Source of the DNA: Limnomonas spitsbergensis
Taxonomy: Eukaryota > Chlorophyta > Chlorophyceae > Chlamydomonadales
Assembly (NCBI GenBank): GCA_037349105.1
Contig: JAYJMM010000112.1
Coordinates: 1,860,001 to 1,924,000 of the forward strand
Direction: 5' to 3'
Length of the DNA stretch: 64,000 nt
Shown piece by piece: positions 54,366-64,000 of this stretch. A model generated the notes under the pieces. That model saw nothing but the letters and a program-made list of their open reading frames with translations, searched no databases and was not told where the DNA came from. Position 1 is the first letter of the stretch; each line of letters opens with the position of its first letter. The translations under genes and the position numbers were made by a program.

Positions 54366-57300
54366 CCTTGTAGTCGTAGTTGTCTGCTCCCATTGGCATC
54401 GTGGTGAAAGACAGCGCTGAGAGCCTCTCGTTCAGCTTGAACACCTGTAAGCGGATGTCAGACATATCGTTAGCTAGTTTACTCAATACCAGCCTCTTTG
54501 CCCCCTTCCTGGAGGAAGGTTCCACGAATCCTGGCACTGGTTCCTCCTCCTGAAAAGGTTCTGGCATAAACGACTTAGGACGGGCGTTATGAACCGCCTG
54601 TTTGAAACCCGCAGGCTTGGGTGCCAGCCCAACCTGCGTCATGAGTGCCACGGACTCGCTGAGCATCTCTGCCATGGTCTGGTGCCAGCCTTCCGGCTCA
54701 GCCTGCACCGTTGCATTGCTGAGATACGACACGTGGGCCGCCTGCTGCGCCTGACCCCCCTGGCCAAGCCCAGGCCTTGGATACTGCCTATTGTTCTGAT
54801 TCCTTTCATATGGCCTGCCTGCAGCCTGTCCCTGCCGCGGCCTTGGCGGTAGAGGGTACTGCTGTTGCTGCGGATACTGCTGTTGCGGCGGATACTGCTG
54901 TTGCGGCTGTCTGGCCGGTCCAGGTGTGATGTCTGTAACCAGGGGCATAGGCCTGCGCTCATCCCTGGCCCTGGGCGTCCTGCAATCCCTGGCCAGGTGC
55001 GCCGTGCTACCACACTGGTAGCATGCCTTGGCTGCTCCCAAGGCGCCCTCTGCGCTGTAATTTGCCGTCCCTGTCTGGTCCGCCCAGGTAACTCCTCTGG
55101 GTTTACCATCCACCCGCGACTGTGGTACTGCTGCTGAGCCTGCGGGGTGCACTACTCCTTCAAGGCGTGTCCGCATCTCCCACTGTCCCGTTCTCTCTTT
55201 TCTGCCCCTGTTGGGCTGTGTATCTCCCTGGCCAGGCCCGCTGTTGGTTATTTGCCTGAAGCCGGTTCCTCCCAGGTCACCCATTTCCAGGGCAAACCTC
55301 TCCCACAGCACCACCTGCTGTGTGAGTACTGCGATCTGGTCTTCATCGTTCATGCTGAGGTACCCGGGCACCGTCATGACGAACTTGCTCAGCTTGGCTC
55401 TAGCAACAGCTGGGAGTCCGTCGTGGAACATGCGCGAGACAGAGTGGCTTCTGCCCAAGTGATCTACTGCATCCCTTGAGATCTGCAGCAACTCTGCCGT
55501 TGTCAGCACTCTGTGAGCAAATACTTCCACCGTCTCTTCTGGCTTGACGTCCGGATCTAGAATAGTCTTTACTCCTAGCCTGAGGTTGGTGATGGCTGTC
55601 CTCTCCTCTGAAGTTGGTTTTCCCACTTCCGCCTGGACCACCCTGATCCACAAAGTGAGCAGCGAGGCCTCGCAACCCTGCCCCTCTGCTGGGGCGATCC
55701 ACTGCTGCCCGATCCGTTCCACTTCTCTGGCAATTCTGTTTCCTGCGTGGGGCGCTGCCCTGATGGCTGCCATCAGTGGCCCCATGCTGGCCGGCTTGCT
55801 GTCCCACAGCTTGACCAGCGACTTGATAAGCAACGTCATAGCTGACGGCGACTGGCATGATCCAGCTATTTCACCGGCCACCACAGCCAGCGCTGGCTGG
55901 TCATCCGACATTGCCAGCCTGTTGTGCGATCCCCAGTATCCACACGCCTGGCAATACTTCTTGGCTGCAACTGCGCCTGGGTGTGACATATCGAGGACTG
56001 GTACGTTGCCTTGGATGGCTGGGATCTTGGTGACCTTGGCTACCCCTGCCAGCTGCAGGACCATCTGCTGCTGCAGCTGCAGGTTCACCCTTGCCTGCTC
56101 CCTATCGAGCCTTTTCATTTCCTGGTCGCTGGACTCCTGCCTGGTTCTTGGCCTGCGCCTGTCCGCTCCCCTTGGATCTGAATTCGGTGATTCTGAGCGC
56201 GATCCATATCCACCTCCGCTGCCTCCTGACGGGCTGCGTCCTGGACGGTATCTGTCGAATCTGTTGTCATTGTCCTCCTGATCATCCCTTGACGGCTGTC
56301 TGCCTGCTCTTCCTGCGGAGCTTCGACTCCCGTCGCGCGGCTGCCTCCCGGTCTCACTTCTGCTTGGTCTGTCGCTCGACCCGGGTCTCCAAGGATGTGC
56401 TCTGCCTGGTCCTGTCTGCTCCCTGGGCGGTTCCTGGCTTTGCCGATCCTGCTGTGCTCCCCTGCTGTATTCATTGGTTCCTCTGGGTTGCTCCTGGCTT
56501 TGCTGCCTTGGCTGTTCCCAGCTGTCTGCCTGCCCCCTGGGCGGCTCCTGGCCTTGCCGCTCCTGCTGTGCTCCCCTGCTGCATTCATCGGCTCCTCTGG
56601 GTTGCTCCTGACTTTGCTGCCTTGGCTGTTCCCAGCTGTCTGTGATCACTGCCCCCTGGGCGGCTCCTGGCCTTGCTGGTTCGGCTGTTCCCTGTTGTAT
56701 CCCTGCTCTCTGGGTATTTCCTGGCTTTGCCAGTACTGCTGTCCTTCACTGCTTGCTTGCCCCCTGGGCTGCCCTCTGTACTGTCTTCCTGGCTGCGTTC
56801 CTCCTGTGTAATTCCTGGCGAAGGAATCAGATTGCGTTTCCCCTCTGGCTTCCTGCCTTCTTGATCCGCTGCTGCGCACACTGCCTGCTGGCTCACCCTG
56901 TTGCGCTCCTCTTGCTGCTCCTTCTTGCCTGTTCCTCAGGAATTCCTCAATGTTATCCAACTGGGTTTCCTGGCATGTGTTCTCTTTGTCCTCGACGATG
57001 CGCAGGAGTGCATAGGATTCCTGCCTGGTTGCTCTGCGCGTTGCTACGCCCTGCTCAGCCATCCTGGCCAGTGATCGGCTAGTCAACTCCACTCTTTCGC
57101 TGGCGGCTGGGCTACTGGCCCTGGGTTCTTCCCTGCCCCTTGGCCGCCCCCTGAGGCTTGGCTCACTGCTGACCTCAAAAAACTCCGATCTGGGTGTCGG
57201 TGTTGGCGCGGCCCTGGCCTGCTGCTGCCACCTCTGGACTTCCCTGAGATCTGCAGGTTGTTGCGCTGCTGTTTCGAATCCTTCCCACACCTGGTCCTCC

Positions 57301-58266
57301 TCATCATCTGGTTCGGAAGCGTGCTCCACTGGATGTCCTATCACCTCATCACACCACTCATCTGCGAAAGCCTTGACAGCTAGGGCTGCTTCACGTCCTA
57401 CCCTTCCCTTGGACACCTGTCCAAGGGCGGCCAACAGTGCTGCTCTGTCCTGCCCTGTGTGGGACATACGCATCATGGCCTTTGTTGCCCATCCCTGCAG
57501 ATGATGGGCCCTAAACTCCTCAATGGCTGCTATTTGATCCTGGAGTTGCGAGAACGTCCTGGTGCATACTTCTTTCCACAGGTTTGTTGCCCACTGCAAA
57601 AGTCCTGCCCAGCCGAGCGGCTGCATTTGCTTCTCTGGCTCCTTTTCGACGCTGACTTCTTCCACTGCCCTGGAGCGCTCTGGCTCTCTAGGTCTGGCAT
57701 CCTGCGCCTGCGCTGGTCTTGGAAAAAACCCACGCCGGAATCCCTCGCTGCTGCCGCCTTGCATCTGGTTGCTAGATCCCTCCTTGGGTGTCTGCACAGG
57801 TCTGCCCACACTGGGCGCAAACTTGGACATCGGTGTCCCGTAGACTGTGGATCCCACCCCTCTTTTAACCAGCACCTTGCGTGGTCGCATTGGCTGTCTT
57901 TGGCGCAGTCCTGTCACTGGCTGCCGTTCCTTCTCTTCTTTCATCGGCTGAGGCAGCTCCTCCTCAGATATTAGGTCAGCCCACGGCTTTCCCACTGGTA
58001 CAGCTGACTTTTCCTGTGGTTTCCTGCTGCTCCGCGGGACCTGCCTGGTTCCCGCCGTTTGGATCTCAGCTTCCATGCGTGTGACTTCTGCAAGTATACT
58101 CTCAATTTCCATGTCCTCTGCTTCCATTCGCTGTTTGTCTGGGCAGGTTTTATCCTTGCATGCAACCCCGCCTGGGGCTGCGGCTACTTTGGCCCTTAGA
58201 TCCGGTTGGCTGGGCTCTTTTTTAACCCGTTGTGCAACACTTGCCACCCTGGGCAGGCTCTGCTGC

Positions 58267-58509
58267 CAGTGAGGTAGTGGGGGCGGTACCCTCAAGACAG
58301 GGACACCCATGCCTTACCCCTAGGCAGAGAGACTTCCTGCTAGGGCTGAACCTTACAGTAGCCAGTTACAGCTCCTGTCTGAAGTACAAGGAGTCTGTGT
58401 GTACGGTAATGTACCGTGTTTATGAGTAGAAGGACACCTCTCTAAGGCGCCTTTACCGGAGATTCAGGAGTTTACCATATTAGCCCGTTTACTGCTTTAT
58501 GGTGCGACA
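58267..58509 (+). mobile_element. Terminal 3' fragment closing the cluster
   Basis: This repeats the last 243 bp of copy 1 (about 16022-16264) in plus orientation and ends GGTGCGACA, followed by TAAA. It is fused to Gag of minus-strand copy 3. It provides the outer right end that matches the left end at 504. Confidence 0.85.
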
Positions 58510-58513
58510 TAAA
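58510..58513. repeat. Right target-site duplication TAAA
   Basis: Partner of 500-503, directly after the terminal GACA. Confidence 0.7.
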
Positions 58514-59131
58514 GCCAAGAAACAGGCAGGTACAGCTTTAAGACGATTGCATCCATGCTTGTAAACTAACCATCCACCTCCTGGTCAGCTAGGGGGCATT
58601 GTTGCCAGCATATGCAAGCATCCCTTGTTCTCAGAGAATAGGCCAACAGTGGGCAAGTGCAGCTCATGTCCCTGTGGAGAATAAGGGGTGTACCGTTAGT
58701 GTTGGTGTTTGAACTGGGTCACGGTAGTGATATGATTGCAAGTGTGTATATTCTCACAACTTTCATCTCCTGGAAAAATTAAGCGGGTTAGAGCCTCCGC
58801 TGCCATGTTGTTGTCCAACCAGAGGGAAGCGGCCACTCACTGCCCTTGTGAGTTCTGTCTGGTTCTGGTCCACGAAGCTGACGCTGCTCACCTCCAGTCC
58901 ACCTACAATGATAAGTATTCATTAAGTGATCTATATACCATTGACAGGACTGCGAATCAATTCCTCCAAATTTGGAAGCTTCACCTGAAACCAGAGAGCC
59001 CTAAAACCGTAGCTTCCCACCGTTTTGGGGCCGTTTGGTTGAAGTCCGTCGTGTGCAAATAAAATTTGATGTGTCCAGAACGCAGAGCGCTACTCTCCCT
59101 CCTGACCAACACAAGGCACTTTTAAACGTGT
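58514..59131. other. Right flank upstream of glutaredoxin gene
   Basis: No recognisable gene. A 109-codon open frame (58736-59062) has no protein-like features and lacks a convincing start. The last part must contain the glutaredoxin promoter and 5' leader; I see no clear TATA box. Confidence 0.4.
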
Positions 59132-60328
59132 ATGGGTTTGTCCTCTTCAAAATCTACACAAATGGCATCCGTGCTTGTGAAGACTACGATCGCTAGCAAT
59201 AAGGTGGTGGTTTTCAGCAAGTCGTTTTGCCCCTACTGCGTGAAGGCTAAGAATGCTCTTAAAGCTCTTTTGAAACCGGATCAATTCCTGGTGTTAGAGG
59301 TGAGTCTTTTGTGGTGGTGGCTTGCAGCTGCCTGTGTGGCGGTGTCAGCTGCTGGCACCTTCTGAACATGTTTTTCGGCATCGTAGCTGGACAGCCGCGA
59401 CGACGGCGACGCTATCCAGGCTGCATTGGGCGAAGCGACCGGGGGAACCTCTGTCCCAAGGGTGTTCATCGGTGGAAAGTACATCGGTAAGCGATGGCAC
59501 AGCTGTTTCCCACTTGCACTGGCATGATCGTCGATTTCAGCGCCACTGCTGGACTACCTGCCCTGGCATGGCATTCAAATACCTGCCAGCCAGCAGGTAT
59601 GCACCATCGTAAATACCTGCCAGCCATGCTGCCATGCAACACGCTGTCCTCTCGTTGCATGTCAAAGCCCGAAAGCATTCTGAACCTGCTTCTATTTGAG
59701 GCTGACTACTAGCGGCTTTGTATTTCTTCCGCGGTCACATGGGGCACTGGGCAGTGTTTATTTTCGCGCGCCAGACCACCTTGGGCGGGCAGTTGAGCGT
59801 CCACAAGACCACAACTGGGCCGATGTGCATTGAGGGGTCCATGCCAGATGGACCTAGCCGCACGGCTTTCTGCTTCAGGCTCTCGAGGCCATAAGCTGTG
59901 GTGTCGACAACTTGTGGTTGGAGTGTCCCTCGTCATGTTTTTGACTAGGGCTTATCTTCTGCTCTACGGGGATCATTCCCATGCCACTGTCCTGTGTTGT
60001 CAGCTGCTTGTCCATGGGGGTCACTGTTTTGCTGCTCCCTCTCCTATCGTATGAAGTTCATCTGCCTGTTAACAGGCGCATGTCCCGTGCATCAAATGTG
60101 ATGCTTTGCTGGACTGAAAAAGCTGTACATGTCAATGACGTTACACCCCTGGGCCCTGCTCAAAAGGCTCGGCCGCATGTGCGCCCAACTTCACAAGGTA
60201 ATATATCATTGCTGTCATTCCGTATGCTGACTCATGTGTTATTCTGCCCAGGTGGTGGCGACGATACCGTGAGGATGGCAGGCAATGGGCAGCTCAAGAC
60301 GTTGCTGACAGAGGCTGGAGCCATTTGA
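59132..60328 (+). CDS. GRX: Dithiol glutaredoxin, three exons
   Basis: Exons 59132-59299, 59387-59486 and 60252-60328 give 114 residues. Glutaredoxins reduce disulfides and glutathione-mixed disulfides using glutathione. The CPYC active site is at residues 33-36, the cis-Pro motif TSVPRVFIGG is at about 77-86, and GGDDT, which contacts glutathione, is at about 91-95. This is the classical CPYC class, of normal length for a cytosolic or secretory-pathway form. Donors are GAG|GTGAGT and ATCG|GTAAGC, acceptors TCGTAG and GCCCAG. A second Met at residue 11 could be the real start. It converges on the RBD1-type gene, with stops 565 bp apart. Confidence is high for the family; localisation is not determinable. 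Confidence 0.92.
59765..60125 (+). repeat. Dispersed repeat inside glutaredoxin intron 2
   Basis: This stretch is similar to 62888-63270. Both start near CGC(G/A)CCAGACCAC and end with ATCAAATGTGATGCT and ACTGGACTG-like strings, with CTCCCTNTCCTA in between. Parts also resemble 61330-61430. It looks like an old low-copy interspersed element; no open frame of note. Confidence 0.5.
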
Positions 60329-60892
60329 AGCAGCTAGATGAATGTGAACTCGGATTCAGGATTCAGGATAATCTGAACCTGACCCGTTTATTCTGATTTC
60401 AGTCAAAAGATCCCTCCAGTTGCATGGGATTTACAGAGATCCCTTTGCAGGGATTTCACATCGGTGAACTCTTGTGTATCATGACTTACGAATATTTCCA
60501 ATATTTTTCACTTGCTTTACGACTCGAAATTTAAAAAAGGTCCAAATTCCCAACCCGGGACCAAATTCCCAACATGTGCCCAACTGCCTTGTCAGTTAAG
60601 TTCCAAACTGGCAAAATTTGTTTGTCCCCAACCATTGTGAAGGCGAACAAGGCGTCTTAACTCGGCAAGTCAGCAGGAAAGAAAAAATGATGAACTTATG
60701 ATGGTTGAGTCCTCTCTGAGTCCTCTAGCCCTCCATTGTGCAATGTGCATTTGGTGTTGTTCAAGGTATATTGAAGATAGGGCGAAGCTTGCTGCGAGGA
60801 TGAGACAAATCCAGTTAACGCCTGGCAACACTGAACGTTTCCGAAAGGCAAAGGTCAGTTCACCAGGAACAATGTAACGACTGTGATGAAAA
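60329..60892. other. Intergenic region between convergent genes
   Basis: 3' untranslated sequence of the glutaredoxin and RBD1-type genes. A TGTAAC near 60873 on the plus strand fits the TGTAA polyadenylation signal common in chlorophyte algae, 545 bp after the glutaredoxin stop. The 60470-60660 part is AT-rich without coding signal. Confidence 0.4.
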
Positions 60893-62280
60893 TCAGTCCA
60901 ACGAATATCCTGCGATGAACAGACTGAAGAAAAGAAGCAATGAACCGTAGATGAGCAAATTCTTCTGGCCAGCGGTCAAGGAGTTGGCGCCTAGCCCGTA
61001 CTTCTGGTTCTCTGCAAAGCCAGCCACCACCTGGGAAGCAGAAAGGGCACGTCTTTGATGCAGTGTTACCTGGTTAATATTGTGCAACTAACTTTTAATT
61101 TCCAGGTCTGTCATTCATCACAACTTGCTGGAGGCGGACTGGGTGTAATGAAGCGAGCCCCACCGCTCCGGCCAGCAGCACTAGCCCGGCCAGTGTTTCG
61201 TCATATGTCCAGCGATGGTTAAGAGTGGGAACGAAAAGTGTGCCATGGGGATGCAAGGTTGTTGCATCAACCTCTAAACAATGTAACGTCAAGAGACCGG
61301 GAGGATGCCCCGCTTCACTCGAGGAGGCGGGACATAAACCAGGTGTCGACGCCACACCCCTGGGCCCTGCATTGTAGGGGCATTTATAGCTGCTCAGGAG
61401 GCTCTGCCGCATTTGCGTCCATCTGTCTGGTTATAAATACAAGGTACATGAGAAAGATAAAGGAGGGTCGTCGAAAAAGACTGGAAATACATACACCGGG
61501 AAGTCAGAATCCCCAACCCTCAGCTGTCATCAATTAATACCAGCTCTGCAAAGGGTTTGGATTTGCTAGATACCACTCCAGATCTCGACAAATATCAAGA
61601 TGCTATTGTGATAAAAATGGCATCGCATGACACTCTCACCTTAACACTCGGCACAAATTGCTCCTTGGCCGCGCCACATACTGGGCACACATAGTCGTCT
61701 GGAATGGCCTGAATGAGAGGCAGTGATGTCAACGTGGGAATTACGTGTGCGCAGTAGGCAAGGCCAGCTTGCCCATTACCGTAGCCTCAAATGAGCAACA
61801 ACAAAAACTACCCATGCAAGGATAGCGAGTGTGCATGTCACATTGTCAGGGCATAAGCTGGATGCGGGTATTAGCTATCAGAGAAAGGGGCCTGCCGCTA
61901 TTCTTAAATTATGCACATATCCATGTGTGTGAAGCACCTGGCTTTGGTAACAATCCGCTATGACTTCAATACAAATTCCTGGGTTGCTAGCTAACTTTCG
62001 TATCCAAAACAGCCCTTGAGCGTGCTACTGCTGTCACCATCTTAAGGGGATCTGCCAGCAGGACCACAACTTCACATCAAGAATCTGATGCGCAGTCCAG
62101 CCATCCTACCTCGAATCTCATGCCCCTAGGTATCGGGAACTCTGGATCGCCCTTGTCCGGCTGATATTCAAAGTTGCAGTTCTTGCATTTTGCGCTGCCG
62201 TCACCGATGACCATGAACTTCTCCGCCTCGCGAAGCTTGTCAGCCTGGGCCTTTTTGGCAGCAGCCTCAGAGTCAGGGTT
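60893..62280 (-). CDS. RBD1: Chloroplast rubredoxin RBD1-type, 5' incomplete
   Basis: Exons (minus) are 62280-62110, 61708-61640 and 61030-60893, giving 125 residues with intact splice sites and phase 0 throughout. A rubredoxin iron site is formed by CKNC in the first exon (KCKNCNFEYQPDKGDPEFPI) and CPVC in the second (DDYVCPVCGAAKEQF). The last exon has VVAGFAENQKYGLGANSLT and one C-terminal membrane helix (LLIYGSLLLFFSLFIAGYSL). This layout is that of the thylakoid rubredoxin RBD1/RubA of oxygenic phototrophs, needed for photosystem II assembly. The first exon(s), with start and transit peptide, lie further right, and I could not locate them. This gene is the best evidence that the organism is photosynthetic. 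Confidence 0.9.
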
Positions 62281-64000
62281 CTGCAAACAAAAGGTACAAT
62301 TCATGTCATCATGCAAGTGTGTCGGAAGCTTGTCAGCATTTTCAACACAGGAAATGTCCTGTCTCCTCGAAACATTACCAGCTCGACAAAATAATCCCAA
62401 CCTGAAAGAGCCCGTGATGATTGATGAAGCAGTGCAGGCATGCAGCAGTGCTTGATGCAACAGGCCGATGGGAATGAGGAGTGACATGACACTATGACAC
62501 TGGGGAAGCTGCTGCATGACTTTGAAGGCACATGGCCATTTTTTGTGCACAATTTCATGCAAGGCTGCAGCCGGCTTTGAACATTGCTTGTAATATACGT
62601 ATATACCAGCACAACTTTGACCCCCCGGTAATCGAAGCCAAAACACGCAGGCAAGCGTGTCACTCTCGGTGGGGACCCCCCACACACAGAGGCAGAACCT
62701 CGGCTTCCTGGTGAAACTGAGCTGTTAGAAAGTCCCCAAAATGGAGCCATGGTAGAATGAAGGTTCCTCTCAAGTCTTGACCCTCAAAATATACACTGGT
62801 GAGGACGCGTTGCTGGTGTTTTTTCAAGGCACCAGGCACCACACACTGCTTATGGTCTTCCTATCCCATGCAGCACTCGTTTTAATGCGCACCAGACCAC
62901 TGATGGGCAGCCGTCAGGCGGTCAACACTGGGCCCATTGGGGTGTAACCTGCCCCGGCCTCCAACTGGTCGACCAAGCAACAGGGTGCGCCGCGAAAGCA
63001 CCCCTCCTCTATCAACTAGTATGCAGCGGAAGCACCCTGAAAATAACCGCCTTGATGATAGCAAATGCTGAAGGGGGTGAATGCCTGGGGCCTCACACAC
63101 TGCCTCTGGCCTACATGCACCTCCCATCATGTCCATATGGGCTACCGCCGGTAAGGACTCCCAGATCGAGAACATCTCCACTCCCTATCCTAGCGCATCA
63201 AGTTTCTGTATCCGTTTACGGGCAAATGTCCCATGTATCAAATGTGATGCTGTACTGGACTGTAAAAAATCCACAAAAAAACTTCACACAATACTTAAGA
63301 AAAAACTTTGACACCTGTTAAGCCACCGGCCAGCCGGCCAGCTATGACATCCGCGCTCAAGTGCATAAGTTGTCTTCCCACTTCATCGCGTCGACTTGGC
63401 TGAACCCTTTTGAGGCCGGCAGTGAGGCTTATTTAAGTGTGCACCAGACTGCTACTTTTGGCACGCCGCCTTGCGAGCCACCGCTGGACCCACAGGGCGC
63501 AAAGCTTGACCCCTACGAACGGTAGTTCGGTAGCCCCCAATCGATAGGGCTTGCTGTACCAGGCATGTGAGTGATGAACGCCCAGTGGCCTATTAAACAT
63601 CTTCTGTACTGAACTCTTTAGTCAGGCTAGTCGGCTGGCAATTGGATCTCCAAGAAAGAAAAAACGAATGCAGTGTTCTTCATGGCATGAAAAACTTGGT
63701 GAGGATCTGTCACGACTTCAAAACTGGACACTCGTCAAAATATGGATAGAGCTCAGGACAGTTGGTACTTTCCTTTTACCAAATTTATTCTGGGGGTCAT
63801 CCTGGTCAAGTGGAGCCAGGATAAAGCTGTGGCTAGCATAGCTAACATGGCCATGCCGCACTTGCCGTTAAGCATGCCCTGAACTGGATGAATTACTGGT
63901 GTGGCCGGCGTGGCTGTATGCTCTGCTGGGGACTGAAGAAAGAGAGGACCTGACCTCCGTATATTTCTGATTATCAGTGTTTAATTTAGCGGGTACCGGA
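62281..64000. other. Right flank, no further confident gene
   Basis: It should contain the missing 5' exon of the RBD1-type gene on the minus strand, but no segment shows a convincing transit peptide. The part 62888-63270 is a copy of the dispersed repeat found in glutaredoxin intron 2. The last 700 bp show no coding signal or repeat that I can recognise. Confidence 0.4.
62888..63270 (+). repeat. Second copy of host dispersed repeat
   Basis: Similar to 59765-60125 in the same orientation; conserved blocks at both ends, diverged in the middle. No coding content. Confidence 0.5.

Larger units (their letters stand above)
42789..58265 (-). pseudogene. Copy 3 polyprotein with protease, broken
   Basis: Lesions relative to the other copies are TGATCA in place of a single G near 56646 (stop and frameshift in the Gag repeat), loss of one base near 49020, CAG to TAG near 47386 in the RT block, a 4-bp duplication near 47195, and a 4-bp insertion near 43121 after the PHD. 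Between them the frame is open over long stretches (56649-49020, 49020-47387, 47163-43121). Domains present are knuckles near 55000, 53480 and 52250, PR near 54200, RT-RH 45951-47685, DNMT from 45950, then IN and PHD. The Met start at 58310 is chimeric, lying in the fused 3' fragment. Confidence 0.85.
41881..58266 (-). mobile_element. Retroelement copy 3, most complete coding region
   Basis: This copy covers Gag (from about residue 145) through PR, the unknown region, RT, RH, DNMT, IN, PHD and the 3' region, and is the only copy retaining the protease block. The leader and Gag start are missing: at about 58266 the sequence switches to a plus-oriented 3' terminal fragment. Several small lesions break the frame. 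Confidence 0.8.
504..58509. mobile_element. Compound nested retroelement cluster
   Basis: The outer ends are TGTCACA and TGCGACA, imperfect inverted repeats of 7 bp, with TAAA on both sides. The interior is built only from rearranged copies of one Ty3/gypsy-type element, in both orientations, plus one later DNA transposon (26021-36609). The order is copy 1 (+), partial unit (+), inverted arm (-), copy 2 (-), gag fragment (+), copy 3 (-), terminal fragment (+). The simplest inference is insertion of an already rearranged multimer, or later rearrangement of a tandem insertion whose outer ends survived. Copies differ by few substitutions by eye, so the event appears recent. Confidence 0.75.

Noticed and set aside
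504..58509. DIRS-type or tyrosine-recombinase element, suggested by missing LTRs and inverted ends
   Set aside because: A clear HHCC/DDE integrase is present and no tyrosine recombinase is seen.
58736..59062. 109-codon open frame upstream of glutaredoxin
   Set aside because: No recognisable motif, no convincing ATG start, composition not protein-like.
63052..63321. Open frame at the right edge
   Set aside because: Falls within the dispersed host repeat and has no protein features.

Overview
This window looks like nuclear DNA of a photosynthetic eukaryote, most likely a green alga. It holds intron-containing host genes with GT-AG junctions (a glutaredoxin and the thylakoid rubredoxin RBD1) next to a very large retrotransposon cluster. 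About 90% of the window is mobile DNA.

Layout. 1-499 is left host flank with no recognisable gene. 504-58509 is one compound insertion. Its outer ends are TGTCACA and TGCGACA, and it is flanked by a 4-bp direct repeat TAAA (500-503 and 58510-58513). Inside are several rearranged copies of one giant Ty3/gypsy-type element. Copy 1 is on + at 504-16264. A partial second + unit (16267-17922) is joined head to tail to it. That unit folds back into an inverted arm (17932-19561) that leads into copy 2 on - (19564 to about 40639). A short + gag fragment (about 40640-41203) follows, then copy 3 on - (41204 to about 58265) and a 243-bp + terminal fragment ending at 58509. Copy 2 is split by a 10.6-kb DNA transposon (26021-36609, 3-bp target duplication GTC). 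58514-64000 is right host flank with the convergent glutaredoxin (+) and RBD1-type rubredoxin (-) genes.

The retroelement. Combining the copies, it encodes one polyprotein of roughly 5,300 codons. The order is Gag with Gln/Arg-rich repeats and CCHC knuckles, aspartic protease (PR), a large unknown region, a hydrophobic signal-like segment, reverse transcriptase (RT), RNase H (RH), a C5 cytosine DNA methyltransferase (DNMT), an HHCC/DDE integrase (IN), a PHD finger and a basic tail. Every copy is damaged, but copy 2 keeps RT, RH, DNMT, IN and PHD in one open frame.

Most notable observation. Copy 1 lacks exactly two in-frame blocks, one carrying PR (651 bp in copy 3) and one carrying RT-RH (1740 bp in copy 2). 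Both blocks have GTGAG...CAG borders and lengths divisible by three. Copy 1 therefore looks like a reverse-transcribed spliced RNA, as if PR and RT-RH were optional introns and a spliced form made Gag-DNMT-IN-PHD without PR, RT or RH. A second oddity is that no direct LTR is evident around the unit. Units are joined by the palindrome GACAGCTGTC, and the outer ends of the whole compound coincide with that junction.

The DNA transposon carries a multi-exon + gene and a multi-exon - gene reading inward from the two ends. The - gene was built by tandem exon duplication plus about 46 repeats of 72 bp. I recognise no transposase in it.
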